Source of the DNA: Chlorobiota bacterium
GTDB lineage: Bacteria > Bacteroidota > Ignavibacteria > OLB7
Length of the DNA stretch: 64,000 bases
Assembly (NCBI GenBank): GCA_016788565.1
Contig: JAEUSP010000069.1
Coordinates: forward strand, 18,649-82,648
Direction of reading: 5' to 3'
Shown here piece after piece: positions 1-8,895 of the stretch. A program made the translations under genes and the position numbers. The notes beneath the pieces are model-generated. The model had not been told where the DNA came from. It saw only the letters and a program-made list of their open reading frames with translations, and did no database searches. Each line of letters starts with the position of its first letter. Position 1 is the first letter of the stretch.

Positions 1-17
1 GTGGTGTGCGCAATGTT

Positions 18-65
18 CCCAGGGCTTACGCCGCTGGGCTATGTGACTACCGCCCCATTCGGGGC
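18..65. repeat. Two adjacent short hairpins at window start
   Basis: Two small inverted repeats lie next to each other. The first spans 18-38 (CCCAG...CTGGG around a GGGCTTACGCC core) and the second 52-65 (GCCCC-ATTC-GGGGC). A similar element (CAGGGCGTAACGCCCTG, then a GCCGCCATTCGGC hairpin) occurs near 57671-57712, so this is probably a dispersed palindromic repeat. No coding sequence could be supported in bases 1-550. Confidence 0.35.
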
Positions 66-115
66 TAAGAATGGGAACCCTCCTATCGTCCAACCCGCCA
101 CCATTGCAAATCCAG

Positions 116-360
116 CCCTCCGCTCATGCTGAGCCCCGTCGAAGTATGAGCCGAGCCACCGAACGGCGAGGCTCTCTTCTTCGCCATCGCCCCGACGGGT
201 CGGGGTCTTTGACAAGGAGCGATTAGCGACGTGGCACCGCGAAGCAGCGGCGAAGCCCATCTCGCGGCCAGCAGTGTGTCCGATGACTTCCCAGGAACCC
301 GCGAGATCGCTTCGTCGAAGACTCCTCGCGATGACAGAGGGATGCGCGGAGCAATGACGG
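116..360. repeat. Long dispersed repeat, copy 1
   Basis: This stretch matches 63530-63780 in the same order and orientation. It starts with an imperfect palindrome (CCGCTCATGCTGAG...CGAAGTATGAG). A CCCCGACGGGTCGGGG hairpin follows, then GGAGCGATTAGCGACGTGG, and finally an inverted partner ending CTCCTCGCGATGAC. Only the first palindrome recurs at 8775-8816 and 59876-59925. The GGAGCG...GCGACGTGGC / CTCCTCGCGATGAC pair resembles a repeat I recall from intergenic DNA of many unrelated bacteria. Its function is unknown. Confidence 0.65.
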
Positions 361-380
361 GGTGTGAGTTCGGAAAAATT

Positions 381-456
381 TTCCCGCCCCCCGATTCCCG
401 CCCCCCGATTCCCGATCCCCGACTCCCGATCCCCGACTCCCGATCCCCGACTCCCG
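381..456. repeat. Heptanucleotide tandem array (GAYTCCC type)
   Basis: Degenerate 7-bp units (GATTCCC, GACTCCC, GATCCCC) repeat head to tail. The last part is a 14-bp higher-order unit, GATCCCCGACTCCC. It lies about 100 bp upstream of the fibronectin-III gene. The same units on the other strand build the arrays at 7625-7730 and 47999-48090. Confidence 0.75.
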
Positions 457-559
457 CCTTCTGTAGTCCCTTCCCCCCCATTCTGTAATTACTGCGGAAT
501 AGATTGGTAGCAGTTCAATCAGCACATATCACAATCCATGAACTTCCGTTCATCGAGCT

Positions 560-2590
560 ATGAATTTCAACACCGCAATCCGCATATCTGTTCTGCTGCT
601 GCTTGCCGCATGGCTGGCACCAGCAGCCAACGCCCAGGATGAGCCACGGGCAAAAGCGTTCTCCTCACCCGATGGGAACGTCATCTTGTTCGGTGAGTCC
701 CGGCTCTATCACCCCGGCGCGCCCGTCGGCGGGAAAGGCTGGATAGGATTCAACATCTACCGCCGTGCCGAAGGGGAATCCGATTTCCGAAAAATCAACC
801 CAACACCAGTAAGCCGCGCCGCCACCCTTGCCGATGCCGAACGCGAACATGGCCACGTCCTGGACTTGATCACCCTGGCTCTTGATAAAAAATCGCGCGA
901 CGAAGCCTGGAAAATGTTCCAAGCAAACAGCCAGCAGGCAATCAAACTCTCCATCTTCAATCTAGAGTTGCAGGAAGTCCTGGGGATGCTCTACCGCGAC
1001 CGCGACGTTGAAGCCGGGAAGCGTTATGAGTACTCCATCACCTTCGTCAACAAGGCCGGCGATGAATCCAGACGAGCCGGACCGATTGCCGTTGCCTACG
1101 GAACACCTGCTTCGGCAGGCTTGGGGCCGGTTAACGTGAAGGCGTTGGAACAGCAGGGGAAAATTGAGGTAACGTGGGAGCAGAACCCAGCCGATGTTGG
1201 CGCGTTCACCTATCGGGTTTATCGTGCGGTGGATTCCGCAAGCCACTACGCCAAGCTGAACCACCGCGACCTTCTGATGATTGCCCCAGAAGACAAACCC
1301 GGGCAAGGCGCGTTCACCGACACCGGCTTGATTGACGACCACACCTACTGGTACGCCGTGGCCTCGGTGGATTTTGTTGGCAACGAAAGCCGCCGCGTGA
1401 TCATCAAGGCAACACCCAGCGATAAGGTCCCGCCACCAACGCCAGGGCCAATCGTTGCGCAACCATCCGGGCTTGGAATTTTGGTGACGTGGACGCCCCC
1501 GGTTGCCGATGACCTTGCCAGCTACGACATCTACCGCAGCACCAACTCCGATTCGCTCTTCCAGAAAATCAACGACGACGCAGTTCCGGCAACCGACACC
1601 ATGTACGAGGACCGGAAGGCAATGCCGAACATGCAGTACTTCTACCGCATGGTCTCGATTGACCGCGCCGGAAACAGTTCCGAACAGAGCGCGCACGCCA
1701 TTGGCTACTACCGCAATTTCCGCCCGCCGTTGCCGCCGCAGTACGTGGCCGCAACCGGAAACCAGCAAGGGGTGCGGATTGAGTGGGAACCGAACGACGA
1801 GCCGGACCTGCAAGGATACTTCGTCTATCGCTCCGAAAGCCTGAACGGTGAGCTGACCCAAGTCTCGCAGCTTCTCAGCAAGGACACCAATTTCTATCAG
1901 GATAGCGACTCACACCTTTCCTCAAGGGCAACCTACTGGTATTTGGTGCAGGCCATCAACTACTCTGGATTTGTCAGCCGCTACTCCGTCCCAACCGCAG
2001 CGCGCCCCGAGATTCAGGAGCTTCCGCTGGCCCCGCTGACGTTCCGTGGTTGGTCCGAGACGTATGGCAACCGGTTGTTCTGGGGGGAATCCAACGACAA
2101 CATCGCCAACGACATCATCATTGAGCGCGCCCCGGCAGCAACCGAGAAATGGGAGCGTGTGGCGGTTCTTCCGGTTGAGACCGGGACGTTCACCGACACC
2201 ACCGCCGAGGGAGATGTGGAGTATCTGTACCGAATTCGCGCGCTCAGCGATTACGGAGTTGAGGGGATGGCAACGCAGAATATATCCATGACCCGCTACC
2301 TGCGTCCGCTGCCGCCGCCCGGCAGCCTGATGGCAACCAAAGCCGATGATGGAGCAAGGTTAGAATGGGATCCTGCGTTGGATGAGCGGGTAAGCGGTTA
2401 CGTGATCTACCGCAAAACAGGGAAGGAGAAGGCCGAGCGGATTTCCGAAACGGCGTTGCCAGCCGGAATCAGAACATTCAACGACCAGACGATTGAGCGG
2501 GGGAAGATTTACTTCTACTCGGTAGCCGCGATTGACCGCAACGGACGCGAAAGCCTTGACCGCGCAGAGTTGATGTACGAACTCCCGTAA
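560..2590 (+). CDS. Secreted fibronectin type III repeat protein
   Basis: 676 residues. An N-terminal signal peptide (hydrophobic ISVLLLLAAWLAP, then Ala-rich to about residue 25) is followed almost entirely by FN3-like beta-sandwich repeats. At least five repeats begin near residues 190, 295, 392, 490 and 583. Each shows the alternating pattern of a Pro-rich linker, a W at the end of strand B/C and a Y-x-I/V-Y-R motif. A more divergent repeat may occupy 40-180. There is no catalytic motif and no obvious C-terminal sorting domain, so an extracellular or periplasmic adhesive or structural role is inferred. It stands alone on the plus strand and ends before a strong hairpin at 2652-2693. Confidence 0.85.
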   Translation: MNFNTAIRISVLLLLAAWLAPAANAQDEPRAKAFSSPDGNVILFGESRLYHPGAPVGGKGWIGFNIYRRAEGESDFRKINPTPVSRAATLADAEREHGHVLDLITLALDKKSRDEAWKMFQANSQQAIKLSIFNLELQEVLGMLYRDRDVEAGKRYEYSITFVNKAGDESRRAGPIAVAYGTPASAGLGPVNVKALEQQGKIEVTWEQNPADVGAFTYRVYRAVDSASHYAKLNHRDLLMIAPEDKPGQGAFTDTGLIDDHTYWYAVASVDFVGNESRRVIIKATPSDKVPPPTPGPIVAQPSGLGILVTWTPPVADDLASYDIYRSTNSDSLFQKINDDAVPATDTMYEDRKAMPNMQYFYRMVSIDRAGNSSEQSAHAIGYYRNFRPPLPPQYVAATGNQQGVRIEWEPNDEPDLQGYFVYRSESLNGELTQVSQLLSKDTNFYQDSDSHLSSRATYWYLVQAINYSGFVSRYSVPTAARPEIQELPLAPLTFRGWSETYGNRLFWGESNDNIANDIIIERAPAATEKWERVAVLPVETGTFTDTTAEGDVEYLYRIRALSDYGVEGMATQNISMTRYLRPLPPPGSLMATKADDGARLEWDPALDERVSGYVIYRKTGKEKAERISETALPAGIRTFNDQTIERGKIYFYSVAAIDRNGRESLDRAELMYELP

Positions 2591-2651
2591 AGCACCGCAC
2601 AACGGATAATTGTCAATTATCCATTGTCCATTGTCAACTACCAATGGCCCT

Positions 2652-2693
2652 GCACAGCCCTTCCGAAGCCGAGTGGTTTCGGAGGGGCTGTGC
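2652..2693. terminator. Hairpin between convergent genes
   Basis: GCACAGCCCTTCCGAA pairs with TTCGGAGGGGCTGTGC around a 9-10 nt loop with one mismatch. It lies between the FN3 gene (ends 2590) and the convergent GNAT gene (ends 2711). It could end transcription from both sides, although no long T-run follows on the plus strand. Confidence 0.65.
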
Positions 2694-2710
2694 GCTTATC
2701 TCTGCACCGG

Positions 2711-3190
2711 TCAATGTGGGTTGAGTTGTTTCCGAAACACCGCCAGAGGATGCCCTTGGTGCTCTATCTGTTCAAGAAGCTCCCAGCCGTTCCGCTGCAA
2801 CAGCGATTGGCTGGTGGCCGTGCCACAGTAGATGAAACCAAACCCTAACCGCTCGGCTTCCTGCTCCAACGCACGCAGCAGTTGCGCCCCAACTCCGCCC
2901 CCTCGTTTGGATGCTTTCACCAACCCAGCCGCTGCCCAGGGGGAAAGATGACGGTGGGAAGCGATGGACTCCGATTTCAATGCCGCCACACCGCAAAGCT
3001 CACCCTGGTGAAAGGCCACGATCCCAACCGGTAAGCGGTCTGTTCTGGCAAATGCAGCAAGGTCGGCTTGGGCGTTTCCTGGGCCACCCTTCCCGTAGTA
3101 TTCCGGCCATTCTATTTCGAACCATTCGCGCAACTCCGAAAGAACCTCTGGGTGGTTGGCAAGCGGAGCGATGTGGAGATTTTGGATCAT
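2711..3190 (-). CDS. GNAT family N-acetyltransferase
   Basis: About 159 residues from ATG 3190; a TTG at 3217 would add nine. The acetyl-CoA binding region is visible as a GGGVGAQLLRALEQEA segment (the Q/RxxGxG/A-type loop). A C-terminal YCGTA...LLQRNGWE strand-loop is typical of small GNAT enzymes. The substrate cannot be told from sequence. It lies 41 bp downstream of the PhnD-PhnC fusion on the same strand and is probably co-transcribed. Some phosphonate loci contain GNAT enzymes that acetylate aminophosphonates (PhnO), which is a possible but unproven link. Confidence 0.8.
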   Translation of the reverse strand: MIQNLHIAPLANHPEVLSELREWFEIEWPEYYGKGGPGNAQADLAAFARTDRLPVGIVAFHQGELCGVAALKSESIASHRHLSPWAAAGLVKASKRGGGVGAQLLRALEQEAERLGFGFIYCGTATSQSLLQRNGWELLEQIEHQGHPLAVFRKQLNPH

Positions 3191-3231
3191 TATAGACCTA
3201 CGGAACGGGCTTGGCAATGGGCCGGGTGAGC

Positions 3232-5130
3232 TTACAATCGGTGCAATTCTTCGTTTTCCATCCGGTAAATCGCCTCGATGATTTCTGGCGTTAGCTCATC
3301 CGGCTTGCCGTCGAATGCGACCTCACCTTTGCGGAAGGCGATGATCCGGTCGGCATAGCGGCGGGCAAGCTCCAGCACGTGAAGGTTCACAATCACCGTG
3401 ATAGATTCTTGGCGGTTGAACCGCTGCAAAATCTGCAACACCACCTCGCTCAGTTTCGGGTCCAGCGAAGCCATTGGCTCGTCGGCAAGGATCACGTTTG
3501 GTTGCTGGGCCAATGCGCGGGCAATGGCCACACGCTGCTGCTGCCCGCCGCTTAATCGGTCGGCGCGGTTGTTCAGTTTGTCGGCCAGACCCACCTGGGT
3601 CAGATACCGCACCGCAAGCTGGCGATCTTGGCGTGAGTAACGGCCAATCATGGAGTTGAACCAGCCGGTGCGGCTAAGCCGTCCGGTCAGAACGTTTTGC
3701 AGCACGGTGATGGTTTTCACCAAGTTGAATTGCTGGAACACAAACCCCACTTGCCGCCGGACCTCAACAATCTGTGCACCAGCCGCGTGGGTGATATCCT
3801 TCCCGTTAAACAGCAGCGTCCCGGCCGATGGCTCGTTCATCCGATTTAAGCAGCGGAGGAAGGTAGATTTCCCCGCCCCGGATAGCCCAATCACCGCAAT
3901 AAATTCCCCGCGATTGATCTCCAGATTCACCCCGCGCATCGCCGTGAACTCACCCCCCTTGCTGTCGCGATAGACCACCGAAAGATTCTGGAGCAGATAC
4001 TGGGCGGTGCTGCTGTTGGCTGGCGCGGCAGCCCCGGCTGAAGTTTCCCGCACTAATGCGCGGCGGTTGCGGCGTTCGCGTAGGGTTAGCCAGGTTAGGG
4101 CAATCACGCCAGCCACCAAGCCAATCGCCAGCACGATGTAGGAGATCATCGCATTCTTGGCACGTTCCTGCTGGCGTTGGTTGGCTTTGGCAGCCGAGGC
4201 ACTATCAGTTGGCGCGCCCTCCCCCGACCTCACTTTTCCGGTGATGTCCAAGTTCATCAGTTCGGCGGCGCGGCGCACGGGGTCGTAGTCGGCACTGGTG
4301 GCGGGGATCATGGCATCAACGTGGTACATCTGCTGCATCAAGGCTTTCCCTGCCGAATCAGCAGTAAGGCTTTGCACAGCCGCCGTGACCTTCCGAACAA
4401 GCTGCGGGTAGGCATCCAGCATGAATTGCGAGGTGGCCATGTTATCCCCGGGAATGGGGGGTGAAAAAAATATTGGCCGCACCTTCCGGTTGTAGGCTCC
4501 ATCGCCAAGCTGAGTCCACGATCCACTTTCCCCCAACGTGTCGTTGCAGTAGGTGGCCCCGGCCGCAATCGTCCCGTTGATGACCGAGAGCACCACCTTA
4601 TCGTGCCCCCCGGCAAACGTCTGCTTCCCGAAGTAGGTGTCGGGGTCAATCCCCAGCGATTTCAGCGCGGCCTTTGGATAGATATGGCCGCTGGTGGAGG
4701 TGGGGTCCACCCACGCAATCTCCTTCCCTTTCAAATCGGCCAACGTCCGGTAGCTGCTGTCGGCGTTCACGATGATGCAGCCGTAGTAGTAGGGGCGACC
4801 GCGCCGCTCGGCTTTTAGCAGCACGCGGGCATCGGCAATTTTTTCGGCGAAGATGTAGGTGAGCGGGGCAAAGAAGGCGAAGTCAATCGTGCGCCCGCGC
4901 AAGGCTTCCACCAGGCCGCTGTAGTCGTGGGCCACAAACATCTTCACCGGGATTCCTGCACGCTGGCCAATCATCTGCGCCAGGAGGTCAGCATTCTTCT
5001 GCACGTTCTCGGCCCGCTCGGATGGGTTCAGCCCAATCACAATTTCCCGCTTCGGTTCCGGCGGCTGTGCGCCGGCGGTCCCCAGCGTTAGAATCAGGAG
5101 GAAGAATGCTTTCAGAAATCGTTGCAGCAT
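3232..5130 (-). CDS. PhnD-like binding domain fused to PhnC-like ABC ATPase
   Basis: 632 residues holding two ABC-transporter parts in one chain. Residues 1-21 are a signal or anchor segment. Residues 28-295 are a phosphate/phosphonate-type substrate-binding domain (VIGLNPSERAENVQ start, FAPLTYIF and STSGHIYP motifs). A transmembrane helix spans about 329-350. Residues 378-632 are a PhnC-type ATPase with Walker A GLSGAGKST (415-423), Q-loop FVFQQFN (464-469), signature LSGGQQQR (526-533), Walker B VILADE (546-551) and H-loop His584. This order puts the binding domain outside and the ATPase in the cytoplasm. No PhnE permease lies nearby, so it may use a distant permease, or act as a sensor. 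Importing phosphonate, phosphite or phosphate is inferred from family. Confidence 0.9.
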   Translation of the reverse strand: MLQRFLKAFFLLILTLGTAGAQPPEPKREIVIGLNPSERAENVQKNADLLAQMIGQRAGIPVKMFVAHDYSGLVEALRGRTIDFAFFAPLTYIFAEKIADARVLLKAERRGRPYYYGCIIVNADSSYRTLADLKGKEIAWVDPTSTSGHIYPKAALKSLGIDPDTYFGKQTFAGGHDKVVLSVINGTIAAGATYCNDTLGESGSWTQLGDGAYNRKVRPIFFSPPIPGDNMATSQFMLDAYPQLVRKVTAAVQSLTADSAGKALMQQMYHVDAMIPATSADYDPVRRAAELMNLDITGKVRSGEGAPTDSASAAKANQRQQERAKNAMISYIVLAIGLVAGVIALTWLTLRERRNRRALVRETSAGAAAPANSSTAQYLLQNLSVVYRDSKGGEFTAMRGVNLEINRGEFIAVIGLSGAGKSTFLRCLNRMNEPSAGTLLFNGKDITHAAGAQIVEVRRQVGFVFQQFNLVKTITVLQNVLTGRLSRTGWFNSMIGRYSRQDRQLAVRYLTQVGLADKLNNRADRLSGGQQQRVAIARALAQQPNVILADEPMASLDPKLSEVVLQILQRFNRQESITVIVNLHVLELARRYADRIIAFRKGEVAFDGKPDELTPEIIEAIYRMENEELHRL

Positions 5131-5219
5131 TGCAGAACGGACGGTTGTGAATTGCGTTGTGGAAAAAAATGAGATTGCGTGCGCTTCCGCGTACAGAACG
5201 TGAGCGAACGACGATACTC

Positions 5220-5263
5220 CAACTCTCTTTTCTCCCCTCTGTGTTCTCTGTGCCTCTGTGGTT
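5220..5263 (-). repeat. Solo copy of the ACCACAGAG repeat
   Basis: Read on the minus strand it begins AACCACAGAGGCACAGAG, continues ACACAGAGGGG and runs into a purine-rich GAGAAAAGAGAG tract. The same sequence forms the inverted repeats around the GxxExxY gene at 44721-44772 and 45204-45265. Here it sits alone between comM and the phnDC fusion with no gene inside. Confidence 0.7.
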
Positions 5264-5280
5264 CTTTCTCTGCTCCCCGG

Positions 5281-6822
5281 TCACACATTCCAAAACTGGC
5301 GGTCAAGGCTGCGGTATTGGATTGCTTCGGAAAGATGCTCGGGGCGGATTGTTTCGTCGCCGGCAAGGTCGGCAATGGTGCGGGCAACTTTCAGGACCTT
5401 ATCGTAGGCGCGGGCCGATAATCCCAACCGTGACATCGCCAGCTTCAGAAGCTCCTGCCCGGCGGTGTCCAGCGCGCAATGTTCGCGGATATCGCGCGAG
5501 GTCATGTCGGCATTTTTGAAGGCATCAGTCCTTCCGCTGAAACGCTCGGTCTGTTTCTGGCGCGCGGCCACCACCCGCTGGCGAACCTCTGCCGAACTTT
5601 CGCCGCTCCGTTTCGATGCCAGCTCCTGGTACTTCACGGCGGCAACCTCAATGTGGATATCAATCCTATCCAGCAACGGCCCGCTGATCTTGGACATGTA
5701 CCGCTGAATCTGCTGCGGTGTGCAGGTGCACTCGGCGTTCGGGTTGCCGAAGTTTCCGCAGGGGCAAGGGTTCATGCTGGCCACCAACATGAAATTGCAG
5801 GGGAAAGTGAGGCTCAGTTTTGTGCGCGAGATGGTGATCTTGTTGTCCTCCAGCGGCTGGCGCATCACCTCCAACACATTCCGCGCAAACTCCGGCAGTT
5901 CATCCAAAAACAGCACGCCGTGGTGTGCCAGCGAGATTTCCCCCGGGCGCGCAATCCCCATTCCCCCGCCAACCAACGCGGCATCGCTGATGGTGTGGTG
6001 AGGGCTGCGGAAGGGGCGCGCTGTCACCAACGCGGTGCCGTGCGGAAGGATGCCAGCCACCGAATGGATTTTCGTCGTCTCCAACGCCTCGTCGAACGCC
6101 ATTGGCGGAAGCAGTGTGGGCATCCGTTTTGCGATCATCGTTTTCCCCGCGCCGGGGGGGCCAACCATAATCACGTTGTGCCCGCCAGCCGCGGCAACCT
6201 CGAACGCACGTTTCACATTTTCCTGGCCTTTCACATCCGACACATCCACGCCGAACTCATTCCCCGAAGCAAATAATTCCTGGCGGTTGACAGTGTGGGG
6301 AGCGATGGGGGATAGGTCGCTGAGGTAGTCGGCAACCTCACGCAGGGTGGTGGCGGGGATCGTCTCAAGCTCCTCCACCAGTGCCGATTCGTCGGCGTTA
6401 TCACGCGGGAGGATGATGCGGCGGATTCCGTTTTGCCGCGCGGCCAACGCCACCGGAAGCACACCGTGAACAGGGCGCAACGCACCGTCCAACGCCAGCT
6501 CACCCAGCACCAACGTGTCGCGCAGCGGTTCGGCAGGAATTTGCCCGGTGGCGGTTAGAATGCCCAGCGCGATTGGCAGATCGAACGCCGAACCCTCCTT
6601 GCGGATGTCGGCAGGGGCAAGGTTCACGGTGAACTTTTTTGCCGGAACGCCCAGCCCGCTGTTCTTGATTGCTGCCGTCACCCGCTCGCGGCTTTCCCGC
6701 ACGGCGTTGTCCGGCAGGCCCACGATGGTGAAGGAATACATCTGGTTTTCAACGTGGGTCTCGATCTCAACAAGGAAAGCGTTGATCCCAACATTGCTGG
6801 CCGAACGAAGCTGCGAAAACAT
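5281..6822 (-). CDS. comM: YifB/ComM family Mg-chelatase-like AAA+ ATPase
   Basis: 513 residues, the usual family length. The N-terminal ChlI-like domain (1-180) carries the family pattern [15 protein letters not shown]. The AAA+ core has Walker A GPPGAGKT (221-228) and Walker [10 protein letters not shown]. It also has the SMNPCPCG...C-T-C cysteine segment and the C-terminal [18 protein letters not shown] helix typical of YifB. Characterised ComM is a hexameric branch-migration helicase that helps integrate single-stranded DNA during natural transformation. No other competence gene is visible here. It is transcribed leftward with its own 230-bp upstream gap. Confidence 0.93.
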   Translation of the reverse strand: MFSQLRSASNVGINAFLVEIETHVENQMYSFTIVGLPDNAVRESRERVTAAIKNSGLGVPAKKFTVNLAPADIRKEGSAFDLPIALGILTATGQIPAEPLRDTLVLGELALDGALRPVHGVLPVALAARQNGIRRIILPRDNADESALVEELETIPATTLREVADYLSDLSPIAPHTVNRQELFASGNEFGVDVSDVKGQENVKRAFEVAAAGGHNVIMVGPPGAGKTMIAKRMPTLLPPMAFDEALETTKIHSVAGILPHGTALVTARPFRSPHHTISDAALVGGGMGIARPGEISLAHHGVLFLDELPEFARNVLEVMRQPLEDNKITISRTKLSLTFPCNFMLVASMNPCPCGNFGNPNAECTCTPQQIQRYMSKISGPLLDRIDIHIEVAAVKYQELASKRSGESSAEVRQRVVAARQKQTERFSGRTDAFKNADMTSRDIREHCALDTAGQELLKLAMSRLGLSARAYDKVLKVARTIADLAGDETIRPEHLSEAIQYRSLDRQFWNV

Positions 6823-6982
6823 GGGCAGTGTGCAGATAGAGTGTGTGAAGGATATTCAGGGAAACAGGGGAGCACGGATCGGGCTGTGCGCGCGCGCCGG
6901 TGTTGTTGGCGCGGAAAATAGTGGTGAACGGAGGAACCGCCAGCGGGGGTGGCGAAAAAAAAATGGGGGCAGCAAAAAGACA

Positions 6983-7030
6983 GCGATGACCGAAGGTGAG
7001 GTTCTACCGGAATTCACCTTCGGTCATCGC
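6983..7030 (-). terminator. Perfect 17-bp stem hairpin
   Basis: GCGATGACCGAAGGTGA (6983-6999) pairs perfectly with its reverse complement at 7014-7030 across a 14-nt loop. On the minus strand TGTCTTTTTG and a later T-run follow. It therefore reads as the rho-independent terminator of the FMN reductase gene, whose stop is at 7053, and would insulate comM from it. Confidence 0.8.
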
Positions 7031-7052
7031 CGTGCGGGAATCAGTTGATGTT

Positions 7053-7622
7053 TCAGGCAGAGGCAGCCGCGGCGTGCAATGCTTTGGCCATGCTCACATA
7101 CCCTCTCACGGTCGTTTCCAAGCGTGTGATGTGTGGTGGATCGGTCAGCCGCCCATGTTCATCGAAGGCTTTTTGGGCCGATGACAACGCATACATATCT
7201 GGATAGATCAGCAGCCCGTTTCCTTCCAACGGAATCCGCAGTTGCCACAGCCCACGAATGCCGCCAACCACCGACGTGGAAGCCGCCATCAGCAAGCCGT
7301 GCCGCCCACGGAACGGCGTTGGCTTTGCTCGCGATGCCCAATCAATCGCGTTTTTCAGCGCGCCCGAAATGGAGTAATTGTACTCCGGCGCGGCAATCAT
7401 AATCCCGTCGGCGGCGGTGATGCGGCGCACCAGTTCCTGCGCCCCGGGCGGAAGCCCATACTCCGCCTCGATGTCGCCGTTGTACAGCGGCATCTCGAAC
7501 TCGTGGAAGTCGGCCACATCCACCGTCGCGCCCGCGTCGCGGGCAATTTCTACGGCAAGGTTCAGCAGCTTTTTGTTCTGTGATTCGCGCCGCAACGATG
7601 CGGCAAATGCAAGAATGTTCAT
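7053..7622 (-). CDS. NADPH-dependent FMN reductase (flavodoxin-like)
   Basis: 189 residues of flavodoxin fold. The N-terminal phosphate-binding loop reads AASLRRES just after the first strand. The family motif APEYNYSISGALKNAIDW is in the middle, followed by GGIRGLWQLR. The family (YieF/ChrR/azoreductase-like) reduces flavins, quinones or chromate using NAD(P)H. It is the last of six minus-strand genes running from MarR (11775) to here. Pirin and YceI neighbours suggest a shared response to quinones, electrophiles or oxidants. Its upstream region is a heptamer array rather than a clear promoter. Confidence 0.88.
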   Translation of the reverse strand: MNILAFAASLRRESQNKKLLNLAVEIARDAGATVDVADFHEFEMPLYNGDIEAEYGLPPGAQELVRRITAADGIMIAAPEYNYSISGALKNAIDWASRAKPTPFRGRHGLLMAASTSVVGGIRGLWQLRIPLEGNGLLIYPDMYALSSAQKAFDEHGRLTDPPHITRLETTVRGYVSMAKALHAAAASA

Positions 7623-7624
7623 GG

Positions 7625-7826
7625 TTGGGAATCGGTTGTCGGGAGTCGGTTGTCGGTTGTCGGGAATCGGTTGTCGGGAGTCGGTTGTCGGGAGTCGGGA
7701 GTCGGGAATCGGTTATCGGGTTTCGGAAATCAGTTACTTGAGTGCCATTAGCAATCTCACTCAAAGAAAAATTTCACTCTCTTCTTTGCAACTGACTACT
7801 GACCACTGACCACTGACTAATGACCC
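7625..7826. repeat. Heptamer arrays upstream of FMN reductase
   Basis: At 7625-7730, about fourteen 7-bp units mix GGGAATC, GGTTGTC, GGGAGTC and GGTTATC and keep strict register. A second, unrelated array at 7788-7826 uses CTGACTA/CTGACCA units. Together they fill most of the gap between the FMN reductase and the next pirin. No promoter could be picked out. Confidence 0.8.
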
Positions 7827-7883
7827 ATGGCTTACCTCAGTTACCGGGTTTCGGGAATTGATTGTGGGGAATGCCGAAGTGCA

Positions 7884-8582
7884 TTAGGGAAGATCGAACA
7901 AAAGTATTTCGGCAGGGGTGGTTGCGCGCAGTTGCAGCGCGGTTTCGTCGCTGATTGCTGCGCCGTCGCCGGCGGACATGGGGATGCCGTTCAGTTCAAT
8001 ATCGCCACGCACCACTTGGGCGTAAGCGTGCCGCCCGGTTGGCAAGTTGTGGGCAACCTGAGCCCCTTCATCCAGGATTGCCGAGTAGAGTTCAACGTTC
8101 TGCTGAATCGCCACCGAACCATCGCGCCCGCTGCGGGTGGCGATTGGAGCAAGCCGGTTGGTGCGTTCTTCGGCGGTGAACATTTTCTGGGCGTAGCTGG
8201 GTTCGCCGCCGGCGCGTTCCGGCAGCAGCCATATCTGCAGAAAGTGAACGGGTTCGGTGTTGCTGGCATTGTACTCACTGTGAGTAACGCCCCGCCCCGC
8301 GCTCATCCGCTGAAGCTCACCCGGGCGAATCACGGAGTTGTTTCCCATGCTGTCGCGGTGTTCCAAGCCTCCTTGGATCACGTAGGTGATAATCTCCATA
8401 TCGCGGTGCCCATGCGTTCCGAAGCCTTCGCCGGGCCCCACGCGGTCTTCGTTAATCACCCGCAGCACACGGAAGCCCATCTGGCTGGGGTCGTAGTAGT
8501 TGGCAAAGGAGAACGTGTGGTACGTGTTCAGCCAGCCATGATCGGCATGGCCCCGTTGGTTGCTTGCTCGAATCGTAATCAT
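7884..8582 (-). CDS. Pirin family protein (YhaK-like)
   Basis: 232 residues, a bicupin. The metal site of the N-terminal cupin is intact: His57 and His59 in GTHGHRDMEI, then His101 and Glu103 in VTHSEYN. These match the four iron ligands of human pirin in spacing. Bacterial pirins of this type include quercetinases and redox-sensing proteins; the substrate here is unknown. The start is ATG 8582 (MITIRAS), the normal N-terminus for YhaK-like members. A 116-bp MITE-like element begins 31 bp upstream and may have displaced or supplied promoter sequence. Confidence 0.9.
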   Translation of the reverse strand: MITIRASNQRGHADHGWLNTYHTFSFANYYDPSQMGFRVLRVINEDRVGPGEGFGTHGHRDMEIITYVIQGGLEHRDSMGNNSVIRPGELQRMSAGRGVTHSEYNASNTEPVHFLQIWLLPERAGGEPSYAQKMFTAEERTNRLAPIATRSGRDGSVAIQQNVELYSAILDEGAQVAHNLPTGRHAYAQVVRGDIELNGIPMSAGDGAAISDETALQLRATTPAEILLFDLP

Positions 8583-8612
8583 ACTGGCAAATTTTTATGG
8601 TTCAACTAAAAT

Positions 8613-8728
8613 TATACTCCAAACAGAATGGTTTGCGAAAAACCTAGTCGTTGTCATTCCCGCGAAAGCGGGAATCCATAGCGAACCTAGCTGAGTAGAG
8701 TTTCGCAAACCAATTTGCGCCGAGTATA
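8613..8728 (+). mobile_element. 116-bp MITE-like inverted-repeat element, copy A
   Basis: The ends form a 28-bp imperfect terminal inverted repeat sharing outer TATACTC and inner TGGTTTGCGAAA. The centre carries the hairpin ATTCCCGCGAAAGCGGGAAT. Copies of the same 116-bp length lie at 15265-15380 and, reversed, at 19934-20049. It encodes no protein. The last two outer bases are TA at each end, compatible with but not proof of TA target duplication. Confidence 0.8.
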
Positions 8729-8774
8729 GCGTGCGAAGGGTGAGGTGGGGCATCGGCTGTTTCTCGGTTCGGTG

Positions 8775-8895
8775 CCCCCGCTCATACTTCGACGGAACTC
8801 AGCATAAGCGGGGGCGATGTTCAGTTGCGGCCTCTGTCTCTCCTATTCCCCACTCGGCTCCCACGCTTCATTCGTCATTCAACATTCAACATTCA
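8775..8895. repeat. Palindrome fragment and CATTCAA heptamers
   Basis: 8775-8816 is a reversed copy of the first palindrome of the long dispersed repeat (CGCTCATACTTCGAC...CAGCATAAGCG). At 8872-8895 are three to four 7-bp units (CATTCGT, CATTCAA, CATTCAA, CATTCAT) running right up to the stop codon of the next pirin gene. Nothing else was found in the 8729-8895 gap. Confidence 0.6.

Noticed and set aside
962..1861. 299-codon minus-strand frame inside the FN3 gene
   Set aside because: Antisense to a clear FN3 repeat protein with signal peptide; no domain of its own.
7625..7730. Heptamer arrays considered as CRISPR arrays
   Set aside because: Units are 7 bp with no spacers, so they are simple tandem repeats; no cas gene was seen.
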